The notes under the pieces: model-generated | The model's database searches: none | Seen by the model: the letters and a program-made list of their open reading frames with translations, nothing else | Told to the model about the DNA's origin: nothing | Assembly (NCBI GenBank): GCA_035041965.1 | Contig: JAPYMA010000337.1 | Location: forward strand, 142,465-206,464 | DNA: 64,000 bases | From: Anisakis pegreffii | Taxonomy: Eukaryota > Nematoda > Chromadorea > Rhabditida > Anisakidae | Reading direction: 5' to 3' | Part shown: piece after piece, positions 14,341-24,719 of the stretch | Position numbering within the stretch: the first letter of the stretch is position 1 | Layout of the letters: each line of letters begins with the position of its first letter | Made by a program: the position numbers and the translations under genes

Positions 14341-17300
14341 TCAATCAAGATCGCGTCTGTATATCTTCACTGTACAATCCACACTACCACTAACAATTAT
14401 TTCATCCACTGACCAATCACAACACATCACACGATCCGTATGTCCTTTTAGATCAAAAAGTGGCGTTTTGCTACTTCTGCAAAATGATTCATCAGTTGTT
14501 ATTTGTTTCAGTGCATTCATTTGAGGTAATCAAACGGAAAATAAATCATCAACATCAAATCATCTTCAAATAGCTTCACCCAGCCAATGAGCCCTGTTCA
14601 ATATTTCATATTCATGCACGTAATTTTTGATACTCGATTTCGTTACCATGAATTGTCATGATCATGAAGACTAGTAGATAATGAGGCACAAATGAAACAC
14701 GAACCGAATATCCCACAATTTTGAAAGTTTATCAAAACTTGACGAAACGAATAAGTTTTCGTTAGATGGGCACCAACAAACTGAAGTTATCCATCCGTTA
14801 TGACTGATGAACGACTGCTTCACTAGACATCCTTCTACAAACAACAAATGTCAACATCGACTCTAAGCAAAATAACATCTCATTTTGAGTTGTGAGCAAC
14901 ATCATTGAAATGCCATTCTCGCAACCATCTTTATTTCATATCGATTGTAATCACCTTAATTAGTACAGAAAGAAAAGAGAAGATTCGCTTCCCTAAAAAA
15001 TGCATTAAATTCCCCAAAAGAATCAGTCATTTGATATCATAAAGTACCTCGACTTCTCGAATCCCATAACCGCACAACTGGATCAGTCGAACCGGTTATT
15101 ATCAAACCATTTTTTGGGCATACATCTAGCGACGTGAATGGCTTCGTTGAACGCAATGAATTGGTATGACCTGAAACGAACAAACCAATCAAAAAGATCG
15201 CTTTACTTTTCTGTTAAATGGCTATTTATTTAATACAAATCGACGAGTACACAATAAAAGCAAAATCAATAATGAATCTATACTTAACTGCTAGTTCAAG
15301 GTCCCATATTAGAATAGTATGATCCCAGGATACGGTCGCAACGTCTTTATTCGAATTTGGTAACCACTTTGCACCGACAATCAATTCCTTATGGCCTGCC
15401 AACGTCACCATAGGCATCTGTTATTTTAGTGAACAACTATAATACAAGCGTGAAGTGCACTTGATGATCTGTCTCTAACACTATTTCCCATATGGAAAAA
15501 TTAAGGCAATAAATACAAAGACAGCGAACAAGCAAATTATTCGAAATAACTATAAAATTGACAATGCTTACTTTCGTTATCACACCAGTTTTTGCTTTTT
15601 TTGCATTGCTTTCAGCTGAAACACGTTTCGTGTATGTTGTTGTTGAATCATCTGCAACACTTAACGATGATTATACGATTATCACTTACATTGGCAATAT
15701 CGTTACTTATAAGAAAGTCGAATTGAAATTTCAACAATACGATTAAGTGACTAATGCAAAATAAAAATGCAATGCAAAATAAAAAATCCGTCTTCTAATT
15801 AAGAAATTTGAATTGGAAACGATGATCAAATTACAAACCTTTCTCTATATTCCAAACTTTTAACATGGTGTCAAAACCTCCAGACACTAAACGACTTCCC
15901 GAGTGATTTGCAGCCACACACTCAACACTACGTTCATGACCTCTCAATATATGAGTTGGGGTCATAGTTAAAGCAGTGTCACCATTTTTATCACCGTTCT
16001 TATTTGTCTGCTGTTTCATTGAAACTTCATTTATAACAATCGTTTGATCACTACCACCACAAATAACGCGATACCCTAAAAACAATTCATCAAGCGTTGT
16101 ATTCGATCAAATAAACTGTTGTGAATGTGCATCACAAATAAGAAATAGAATTTATTCGTTTTAACAAACAAATCAAAATTTTACTCACCTTCTTGTGGGC
16201 ATGTCACCACATCACAACACTTCAGCGCTTCTTCATGAGCACTTAACGACGATAACAGTTTCCCAGAATGCGAATACAAACATATTGTGCCGCTATATGT
16301 TGCTGCTGCGATACTAAAATTAAGATGATTGAATGGATCACATTCAAAAAAATTTTTCCAGTAAAATCAAATCAATCTTACAAACAACAAAATGATTTGT
16401 TTCAAAAAAAACTATGCTGCTGATCTCATAGGTTTATGATTTCAGGCAAGATTTTTAGGTATTCGTATTCAAAATTTCAAAAATACAACTGAAAATTTTA
16501 CAAATGTTTCGTCGTTTTCACAGCACCAACCCAATCGTCTATCTCAATATCACAATCTGGTGTTGGTGGTCGTTCACGTAAAATGCATTCAACTCGAATT
16601 GTTGACTCCTAAAAGCAGATGCCTCTGAATATTTTTTCGACTTAAACATGATACCTACTTGCACCGGTTACCTGCTTAAGAGATGCTTACAGTCATAGAG
16701 TAATGACCATGATGTCTCTACCATGAAAGTGGATAACCAAAACAACAAGCAAAAATAATAGACTACCGTTGACACCGCATGTTCTTCAACAAACTCCGAT
16801 AAAGTGCTACGCAGTAATATCGAATTGATCAAAAAATCAAATTCAGCCGTTTTCCATTTTTCATCTGAAATCAAAACGATCATTATTCAGTCCACGTTAT
16901 CAAATGAGTTATTCACTGAATAACAGCATCCATTTATTGTATCTAAAATGGAATCAAGCATTAATTTTCATTCTGAAAGGAGACTGGATTGCTATTAGAG
17001 CACGATCATTCAGTTTTGTGAGTAACATCACAAGCCAAAATCTTGATCAATTCCATATACAGTTGATGAATCAATCCATAGTAAATATTTAAATATCGAT
17101 ATATGACCCATGCATATTGAGCTTCTTCTCCTCACACTAATGAGATTGTTTGAGAAGATTTCTCCTTATGGCTCGACTCGTCACAGCACCAAGCAACACC
17201 TTTGGTGCTCTACAAACGAAGAACACCTGGAGAATAAATTCAGCAGAAACAAGAAAACAGTCTTCAACCTGAGCAATCTTCGAGGGTTTTGTTGACAAGT

Positions 17301-17389
17301 GCGTTCAAGTTATCGACGTTGGCTGATGACGGCACAGAAATGCTCTCATCCGGTATATTGCCGTACCTTAAGAAGAGAAAATACCGCAT
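14341..17389 (-). CDS. WDR12/Ytm1 ribosome biogenesis WD40 protein
   Basis: WDR12 is the third member of the PES1-BOP1-WDR12 complex, which is needed for 27S/32S pre-rRNA processing and 60S maturation in the nucleolus. Ten exons: 17269-17389, 16767-16864, 16502-16608, 16189-16313, 15839-16075, 15572-15651, 15289-15417, 15048-15170 (or to 15210), 14705-14834 and 14341-14476. The N-terminal NLE domain is visible (ISVPSSANVDNLNALVNKTL, then TAEFDFLIN), followed by WD repeats (for example LRGHERSVECVA, VSWDHTILIWDLE, ISHNGWITSVCW, LKGHTDRVMCCDW). The linker in exon 6 (KKAKTGVITK) matches the charged insert of the family. Length is 428 or 441 aa against 423 in human, depending on the exon 7/8 junction, which does not join canonically at the conserved acceptor (see findings). 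The first Met at 17389 follows an in-frame stop; an extra upstream exon is possible. Confidence 0.93.
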
Positions 17390-19292
17390 CGAGTCGACAA
17401 ACGAAAGTTACTCAATTCATAGTCGTACGAAAAACAGTCATTGTTACCACTTCAGAGACGTATTAAATCTTCAGTTACAATTCTGCTAATCCAAACGAAT
17501 ACATACAACTAAGATGTTGAAATAACCTTTCATGATTCGAGAAGAATGTTACTTGATAATGTGCCGTACTAGTTACAGCAGCAGGATCCATACTTGAAAA
17601 AAGGCACCTGAAACTAAAAATGAGCAGTAGCATTTCAGAATGCTATTATGCCAACATGAATTCTCCAATTCTTCAATAATCATACGCACTTCGAATGAGT
17701 TCAGAGTTGACTGAATCAAATTGAAACATAAATGATGAAGCATAATCCGAACGACGTAATGAACCATTGCTAAAGTGTTACTGTCCCTGGTCACCTGGCT
17801 AGATAAAAATTCGGCAAGTTTTGACCCAACCCGGCAATATCATAATTCCTAAGAAAATTTCACTTCAAAGTTATAAGATAAAAATCAGAAGTGGTGAATA
17901 TACTCCTCGAACTTTTCCGCTATAAATTTTCGTCCTTTCTTGATTGATTTTATCGCGAAACACGACCTAACGCATCAATTATCAAAAAATCGTTTTCAAC
18001 CGAACGGGCTAAGCATAACTTTCAATGGAATTTTGACAAAACACACCGAAGGAAATCACACCGACATCACCAAAACACAGCATGGATGCTCATGCTCACA
18101 TGAACTGCATCACATTACAATCAATTAACGCGCTCGTTCATTCAGCAACTTCTATTCGACGTATTTGTATAAATTCAATTTCATTTTCTAAAACGATATG
18201 GTGGTTTATCAACGAAGCAACTCCATCGTATGAATTCGTCAAGAAGCATGCTAATTGCATATTTCATCAAACTGTAAATATTTATCAGCTGTCGTTCATA
18301 AGCAATAATTAAAATATCAGCCATGATCTTTTCACTGTTTTCGTCTCAAAAAATAAATACGGAAACTCAGAATGGTTTACGCCAAATTTCCATAATTTTA
18401 ATAGTCAAAAAGTTGATGTCGATTGAACTGTTTGACATGTGCGTCCCTACCTGATGTGAGTAAATGCACATATGCTAACCGCGATCATGCACTTATTAGT
18501 GGCAAGATAACCTATGATCAAAATATAAACGAAGCGAGTTGCATTTATCGAATTCACCAGCCCCAAAGACATTCCTTTTTCATTAGTTCTGCGAGGATTG
18601 GGAATCCGCTAACTTAAATAGTTGATGAGAATGGAATAAACTGTGCATTTAATACTTCAACTTGCGCCAGCTCCGCTTTCCTTCACATAATAGTGTTAAG
18701 TAGTTCTGTATGCTGCCTTTTTCAACCATTTACGAAGTGAATAATCCCACCCCAAATCTGTCATTTGAGCTAGTCAAGCCGTAGTGAATTTTCTGTATAA
18801 CTACGGTCTTATCAACAACTCAATTCGAAATTACTTGAAACCGATCACCATTTTGACTATTCAACTTTCTCCATACACTTTTTCAAACATTGACCGTTCT
18901 TTATCGATGAATTATAAAAATTTGACTGAATCCAGAGAATCAAGCCAGGAGGATAATGGAACGTTAATCGTGTACTAGTTATACCCACCACATTAGTTTC
19001 TGATGCATCCTAACATAGAATGAATGAAAGAGAAATACACGAATGTGGAATGTATTCAGCAACATAAATAAGTCACTCAATGAATTACCACAATGCAACA
19101 ATCAGAAAACGAACTAAAATCCAGTTTAACAAAGTGTGTATTTGTGCACATTATTAACAATAATATCACCATCATTTTTATAACATTAACAACAACAACA
19201 AACTAACTTCAGTCATTCCGTTGCAAGCAAAAAGATTCGATTAAGTGCACAATACGAAGCAATAATAAACATCTTATCATTCAACAATTTCT
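17390..19292. other. intergenic between RPL13 and WDR12
   Basis: The RPL13 3' UTR lies at its right end and WDR12 upstream sequence at its left. Several plus-strand ORFs of 60-76 codons show no recognisable family and no Met/signal context worth calling. Nothing else was identified. Confidence 0.45.
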
Positions 19293-20394
19293 TCAACGAC
19301 GACCACCGCCCAATCCATCTTCTGCTGCCTCACGAGCTTTCTTTTCACGTGCTCCTTTCAGTCGCTTATCGGCACGTACCCGACGTAGATGTCTGTACAC
19401 TTCGAATTTCTTCTCATCTTCCGTCACTGCACGTGCTTTCTCTTTACGGACCAACTGTTTCACAGGTAAAAGTATACCGCGCACTTGAGTCGCCAACTTC
19501 AATTCATCAGCCTGAACAGAAGAAGAATTGCAATGGATTATGAATGCACACAATATTTATCAAAACCCACATGCATATTACTTCTGCTAGTTTTCGACAA
19601 GCTGTAATCAGCCATTCACATAATCGACAAAATCAATCTAAAATATTCGATCAACAAAATGGCCCACCGGGCTGTCTCCTTTCTTTGGTGCGCTCAACTT
19701 CTTCGGGAATAAGATCAACTTCGATTTATATTCTTTCAAGCGTTGGATGTTTTGCTGAAATACAAATTGTGAATCAAATCGCAACAGATATTTTGCTATA
19801 AGGGAAGAACTGTAATCATTAGAAGACGTAAATAAAGCAAGTCCCCTGCAATGTGATACATGAAAATGAATCCACAAGAGGTTTTTGTTAAAATTCGTCG
19901 TTCGTCAACTGATCAACCTAACCGAGATGAAATCCGAAAACATCCCACCTTACAATATTCTCAGAAAAGTCGAAAATGTTTAGCAGCCAATATCGTAACG
20001 AAGTGGAACCTATCCATTTAATATTGAAGAGATATCTAAATAAATGAAAATCACGAATCACCTGCAAAGATTCAAGTGATCTATTGGTTCGGCGATAATC
20101 CACTGCGATACCAATGGTACGTGCCTCGCGTCTACCAATACCAACTGCTTTCAGTTCTTCTAAGGTGAAACCATAACCGAGTCGTATCTTTTTATTGTAA
20201 CGAATTGATGGACAACGAACGATTGGTCTTAGTAGACCAGTCGCTGGACGAGGTGCACAAGCGAGAGATTTCACAACACGATTTTGACGACGACGCTCTT
20301 TTCGCGCTGGTTGATTGAACCAGGTGCGTACTCGTGTTTGCCAGTCCTTATGGAAATGTGCATTTGGAATTATATTGTTACGTTTGGGTGCCAT
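19293..20394 (-). CDS. 60S ribosomal protein L13 (eL13)
   Basis: A structural component of the large cytosolic ribosomal subunit. Three exons, 20062-20394, 19668-19754 and 19293-19511, join in phase 0 at both junctions to 212 aa (human 211). The protein starts [19 protein letters not shown], carries [16 protein letters not shown] and [14 protein letters not shown], then [16 protein letters not shown] in exon 2 and ADELKLATQ at the start of exon 3. It ends in a basic, Gly-rich tail (GLGGGRR). The Met at 20394 is chosen because it is the family start and sits 9 bases after a TTTGCAG acceptor-like site; an in-frame extension upstream reaches 20475 but crosses that site and has no homology. High-expression housekeeping gene. 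Confidence 0.98.
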
Positions 20395-20411
20395 TTTACC
20401 CTGCTGCAAAT
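20395..20411 (-). promoter_or_regulatory. candidate spliced-leader trans-splice acceptor of RPL13
   Basis: On the minus strand, TTTGCAG ends at 20404, nine bases before the RPL13 ATG. The interval is too short for a normal 5' UTR, and nematode ribosomal protein mRNAs are commonly trans-spliced this close to the start codon. This is inference from position and consensus only. Confidence 0.55.
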
Positions 20412-22480
20412 CATCATTCGTTATTGTATGGCACACAGCATTAAATAGTGCGCGTGTTACATTGGTTTTACGCAACTTTTGCTGATAACGGGCGCCACTG
20501 CGTTACCACTTTGCCCCATAGGTAGATATACAATTCGCAGTCAAACCAGGAGTATGCTTAGGTTTAGACTTACGCTTAGCCCAGTGATGAGGCTAACGCA
20601 TAGGCTTCAACTTGTGTGTGATGTGTATGAGTACACGAGCATCTGTGATGGCGCGGTGGCGCCCGTTAACAGCAAAAGTATCGGTTTTACTGACCGCACG
20701 TTATGAACAGATCAACTCCCTTACTTTTTAACTCAACAAATTTCACTTAATCTGCGCCAGCTGATATTCAGCTTAATAGTTGTTCCTAAGATTCACACTT
20801 TGTTATAAAGGGTGCAACTCCTCCACCCAGTTATACGCCTAATAATCTAAGTTATCCAATTGGAGTTGACCGTCAGTAAGTTTGAATAGTGGATGAAATT
20901 TTCGAGGCAGATGAAACAGCTTATGTGGCCGACAATTTAAGATATTATGAGCGAGGACCATGTTTAGCGATTAAAATTTTTGCTACCGAATCTACAGTGG
21001 TCTCAATTTGAACTAAAATGGGAATGAATACCATTATATTTAGTTACTCTTTCTTGCGTGATTACAAGCAAATCATAACACAGAACCATATCCTTGTAAC
21101 CTAACTATGTGCAACACTTGGTCTCTAATTGCAAAAGCTTTGGAAAAATTGGACAGTTACATGTCTGTCAAACGCTACAAACTAAAATTACTTGTTTCAA
21201 GGAATAGTTAAACAGCCATTAAACTAGTTAACACGTTGTATGAACAAATCAAGTAATGACAAAAAATGCAACGAACCAAAACAAAAACAACAAGATCAGA
21301 AGCTAGAGTCCCAAGGAATTATACAGTTTCAAGTTTATTGGAAAATCACCTGAAATGTGCGGATTACAACACAAAAACTCCATGCCAAAGAGGAAATAAA
21401 TTCGTAAAAGAAACCCAGTAAACGTTTTAGGAGAAGCAATCACAAGAACGCTTCGCCAAATGGCTGTTGGCAATGCACCAACCCTCAGATTCTAGGGAAA
21501 TTTCATTGTTCACGGAGGATTGAGAACTTATGAGGGTGTAATGAATGATAAACGTGAACGAGAACGAGAGAAAGAATCTGATCTCTGAAATTTGGAATAT
21601 GACACGAATGGAAGGAAAGTTTTCCTCCCCATTTTCGACGATATCGAACTATTAACTTCGAAACGAGTCAGAAGTTCACCTCAAATTTCTGAACATCTCT
21701 AACAGCATGTTATTAATAAGCAATAAAATGACACTAAAACTAAGAAGGTCGTAATGAAGTAAGAATATTTGCGATTGTCACAACATTATTTGTATGATGT
21801 GCAATGCATTCTTCATGGAAAAGCCCACGGACAGGGATGGTGTTACAGTCATTCCTGTCTTAAAACAAGGTCCCCTGATCCAACGGAAAGGAAAAATCGG
21901 TTCTCATGGCAAGCTGATACATAATAATCACTGTGATCATATTTCCAGTAGCAGTAAAGTACTCGCAATAAAATGCTTTCTTTGATGCACAGTCCTCAGC
22001 AAATCTTAAATAATGCAAAGCAAAACCAAAAAGACAAAAATGAATGGCTGATCAAAAGTGTTCAAAAAAGCGATTAAACTCACCTATAATTCCTAGTTTT
22101 AAAATAGATCAATTAATTGACTGAATGAAGCAAAAGAAAACTTAAACAAATGGACGGTTGTTGCGAAATTTCCCCTCATATATTGATTGTCTATTGCTAT
22201 TCTTGGCGGATAAAATGTGAAAATTTAAGAAGAAATTCAAACGATTCTGCTCAAGAAAAACGAAAACAGTGAAAACAAATAAAGTCTGCAGATGAGCATT
22301 TGCAATTATTGATTTAATCAATTTTGATGCGTTTTCCTCATCAGTCAACGAACTCACAGTTTAAGAATTTTGCAATAAATTTCCATCGAACAACTTCGCT
22401 TCATTGCTTGAGAATCACGATTAAGTTAACAGTTGAATTCGCCGCGTACTATTCAGGAAAGTTGTGCGTGGGGTCCCCGA
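20412..22480. other. RPL13 upstream region and intergenic sequence
   Basis: The first 250 bases upstream of RPL13 (to about 20700) are less AT-rich than the surroundings, consistent with a promoter region. The rest has only short unrecognised ORFs and no RNA gene or repeat that I could define. Confidence 0.45.
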
Positions 22481-22490
22481 ATTCCAAGTC

Positions 22491-22546
22491 CCCGTGCCCG
22501 ACCATTTTCAAGCGGTTATCATTTTCGGGGACTCTCCCCGTCCCCG
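22491..22546 (+). repeat. GC-rich direct repeat, copy 1
   Basis: A block of about 56 bp around CCCGACCATTTTCAAGCGG, continuing into (T)CGGGGACTCT. It recurs in the same orientation at 23548-23608, and its core (CCCGACCATTTTCA) occurs again at 23868-23888. It stands out from the AT-rich background by its runs of C and CpG, suggesting fragments of one dispersed element. Confidence 0.75.
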
Positions 22547-22603
22547 AAACGTCCCCGACTCTCCCCGTCCCCGAAACGTCCCCGACTCTCCCCGTCCCCG
22601 ACC
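22531..22603 (+). repeat. 27-bp GC-rich minisatellite, 2.7 copies
   Basis: Two perfect 27-bp units (22531-22557 and 22558-22584) and a 19-bp partial third unit. The unit is built from CTCCCCGTCCCCGAAACGTC. Because the unit is a multiple of three, all three plus frames read through it as Pro/Arg/Ser-rich repeats, which I regard as non-coding. Confidence 0.93.
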
Positions 22604-22744
22604 TCTCGAGAATTGTCAGTTCTCGCCGAAACCCCGGAAAAAATTAAATTCGAATCTGTCGCGCCCATGCGAGCAATTCGAATTTAAATATTCGATTTGC
22701 CCGCATGTTTGCTTTTAAGGTCCCACTACCAATCCAGTCTCAGC

Positions 22745-23238
22745 TAGGGTTTATAGGGGATCCCGGGATTTCAGTTCTGATTCCGATCTCAGGATTTAAG
22801 TTTCGAAAAACCCCGGAATCTCGGGATTTGATAAAGCAGGTCAGTTTGTATGAATTTTGATAGTGCGTCCATCTTGAAGCAAGCCTTTTGCGTAGCATTT
22901 CACTGAACATTCAACTGATTATTCTGCTCTTCATTAGTTTATGTCACGCTCATCTGGATGCATTTCTATGTATACTTACGGAGATAATCACATTTCCTAA
23001 TGAGAACCAATAGCAACAAAATTCAACCGAATTTTGGGTTGTTTCCTTCCACGCGATTTGTTCGGTTTCAATATTCCATCTGTTAATTGAACTGCATGTT
23101 CCAAAGACTGCAAATCTCTTTACTCCGCTATTTGGAATTATTTTCATTCGATCGAAATGTACATAAATTCTCATTGAGATCACTCATAGTGAGAATTCAC
23201 TGTTGAAGTGAGCGGAATTGTTCCATTCAAAAGAATTT
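22745..23238 (-). mobile_element. truncated hAT-like element, inverted relative to the 42.8 kb copy
   Basis: The complement of this stretch aligns with the right-hand part of the element at 42801-43997. Its left edge at 22745 begins TAGGGTTT, matching the terminal repeat. The CCCGGGAT-rich subterminal zone, the AAATCC/GATCGG blocks and the internal sequence (ATGCAGTTGAATTAATAGATGG-like, around 23080-23100) all correspond. Compared with the intact copy it lacks roughly 115 bp (the part equivalent to about 43727-43845), and homology stops near 23238, so the other terminus is missing. No target-site duplication can be assigned. It encodes no recognisable transposase. Confidence 0.8.
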
Positions 23239-24719
23239 CGAGAACTGCAAAGTGACAGTAATATGTCCGTACAGGTGAGTGTAGTAGGAGTAGAGCGTCT
23301 AATCTCTTTTGTTTTTGTCATAGAAATTTTGCTATTATACTCTATTTTCTGATGTGGTTGAATGAAATACTGTATATAGAATTGTATTGTGCCTTCGCAG
23401 TTATCGCTTTTCTAGCCTAAAGATCACTTCTTCCAATGCTTTTCCATCAAAAAATCGATTTTTCAAGGTCCTGTTGGCTATAGTTCCAAAGCCACATCTT
23501 CGGGGAGTAGAGGACGGGAATGAGATTGAGTTTTCTCTCCAGAACCCCCCGTCCCCGACCATTTTCGAGCGGTGGTCACTTTCGAGGACTCTTTCCGTCC
23601 TCGACTCTTTTTTCTCTCCCCGCAACACACTACTATTTAGTAAACATGTGTTTTCATTTTAAAAACCTATTTTCGGGTTTGAAATGAAGAGAAAGTGCAA
23701 AAATGTGAAATTGGAGCAAAGGAAGAAATAAACAACAAATAATCATTTATTTTCAGCAAATGTTGATAATAATCAAGGTGAAGATTTTTCGATTTTAATG
23801 GAGATACAAATTTTCTACTGACTGTTTGTTAAAAAAGTAAGAATGGACCAAACTCGAAAAACAAACTCCCCGTTCCCGACCATTTTCAGTTCCAACAGAT
23901 ACTTAAAATAATAATTGTTCAAATAAAACGATATGAAAAAACACAAACAGCAATGAGAATCAGTCGAAACAGATCTAAAAGATGGCATGGTATATGAAGA
24001 TGCATGAGAACTTGCATGAACAATTATCTGTTAATACGGTAACAAATCAGTAATTTGTTGATTTTCCAAAGGAACCAAATTAATAAATTACTGATTTACG
24101 ACTACACTACCAGATGAATTTTTTCGAAGCATTACACACGAAAAGCATTTCACTATTTGACGATATAATTTAACAAGAAAAACTTTTTTGGTACAGCTTA
24201 AAATTATATAAGTAAAGCATATTAGTCGAATACTCAACAGATATTTAAAATGATTGTAAAAAATATCAGATCATATGCACATTCAGATGCATAGATTCCC
24301 AAAAATCTTCAAAATTGAATGAAAATTCAAGCTGAGAAAAAATTTGATTTATTCGTGAAATCTGCAATTTCAGCAATTCCAAAATTTTCTAATCAAAATT
24401 CCACCGCGAACAACGAAAACATCATAGCTCGAATGTAAAGAATATGATGAATCATTTTTGCATTTAAACTTCTTAGTTCAACTATCAGATATTAGGAGTG
24501 ATCTATGATGTAAGCCATAAAAAACTGTGAACCCTGAATGAAAAGCACCGGAATGAAGGCACGAGCTGCACAACGATAAACCATCTTAACGGATGGATTC
24601 AACTATGCTCATAAATGTTAAGTAATATAACAGTAAAACAATATGGATCCTTATTAACATACACGAAACTTTTTCCATATACATGATAAATGCGATTGAT
24701 TTCAGCAGATCAATGATGA
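23239..24719. other. repeat-rich intergenic sequence downstream of the PTR gene
   Basis: This contains the second and third copies of the GC-rich direct repeat (23548-23608 and 23868-23888) and otherwise AT-rich sequence with only short ORFs. The PTR 3' UTR occupies the right end. Confidence 0.5.
23548..23608 (+). repeat. GC-rich direct repeat, copy 2
   Basis: Matches 22491-22546 in the same orientation with scattered C-to-T type differences (for example TTTCGAGGACTCTTTCCGTCC against TTTCGGGGACTCTCCCCGTCC). No minisatellite expansion is present in this copy. Confidence 0.75.

Noticed and set aside
19918..20475. Extended RPL13 with 27 extra N-terminal residues and a read-through C terminus
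   Set aside because: The extension crosses a trans-splice-like acceptor and lacks homology; the C-terminal part is intron 1.
22324..22718. Three overlapping Pro/Arg/Ser-rich ORFs
   Set aside because: Products of a 27-bp minisatellite whose length is a multiple of three; all three frames are open by construction.
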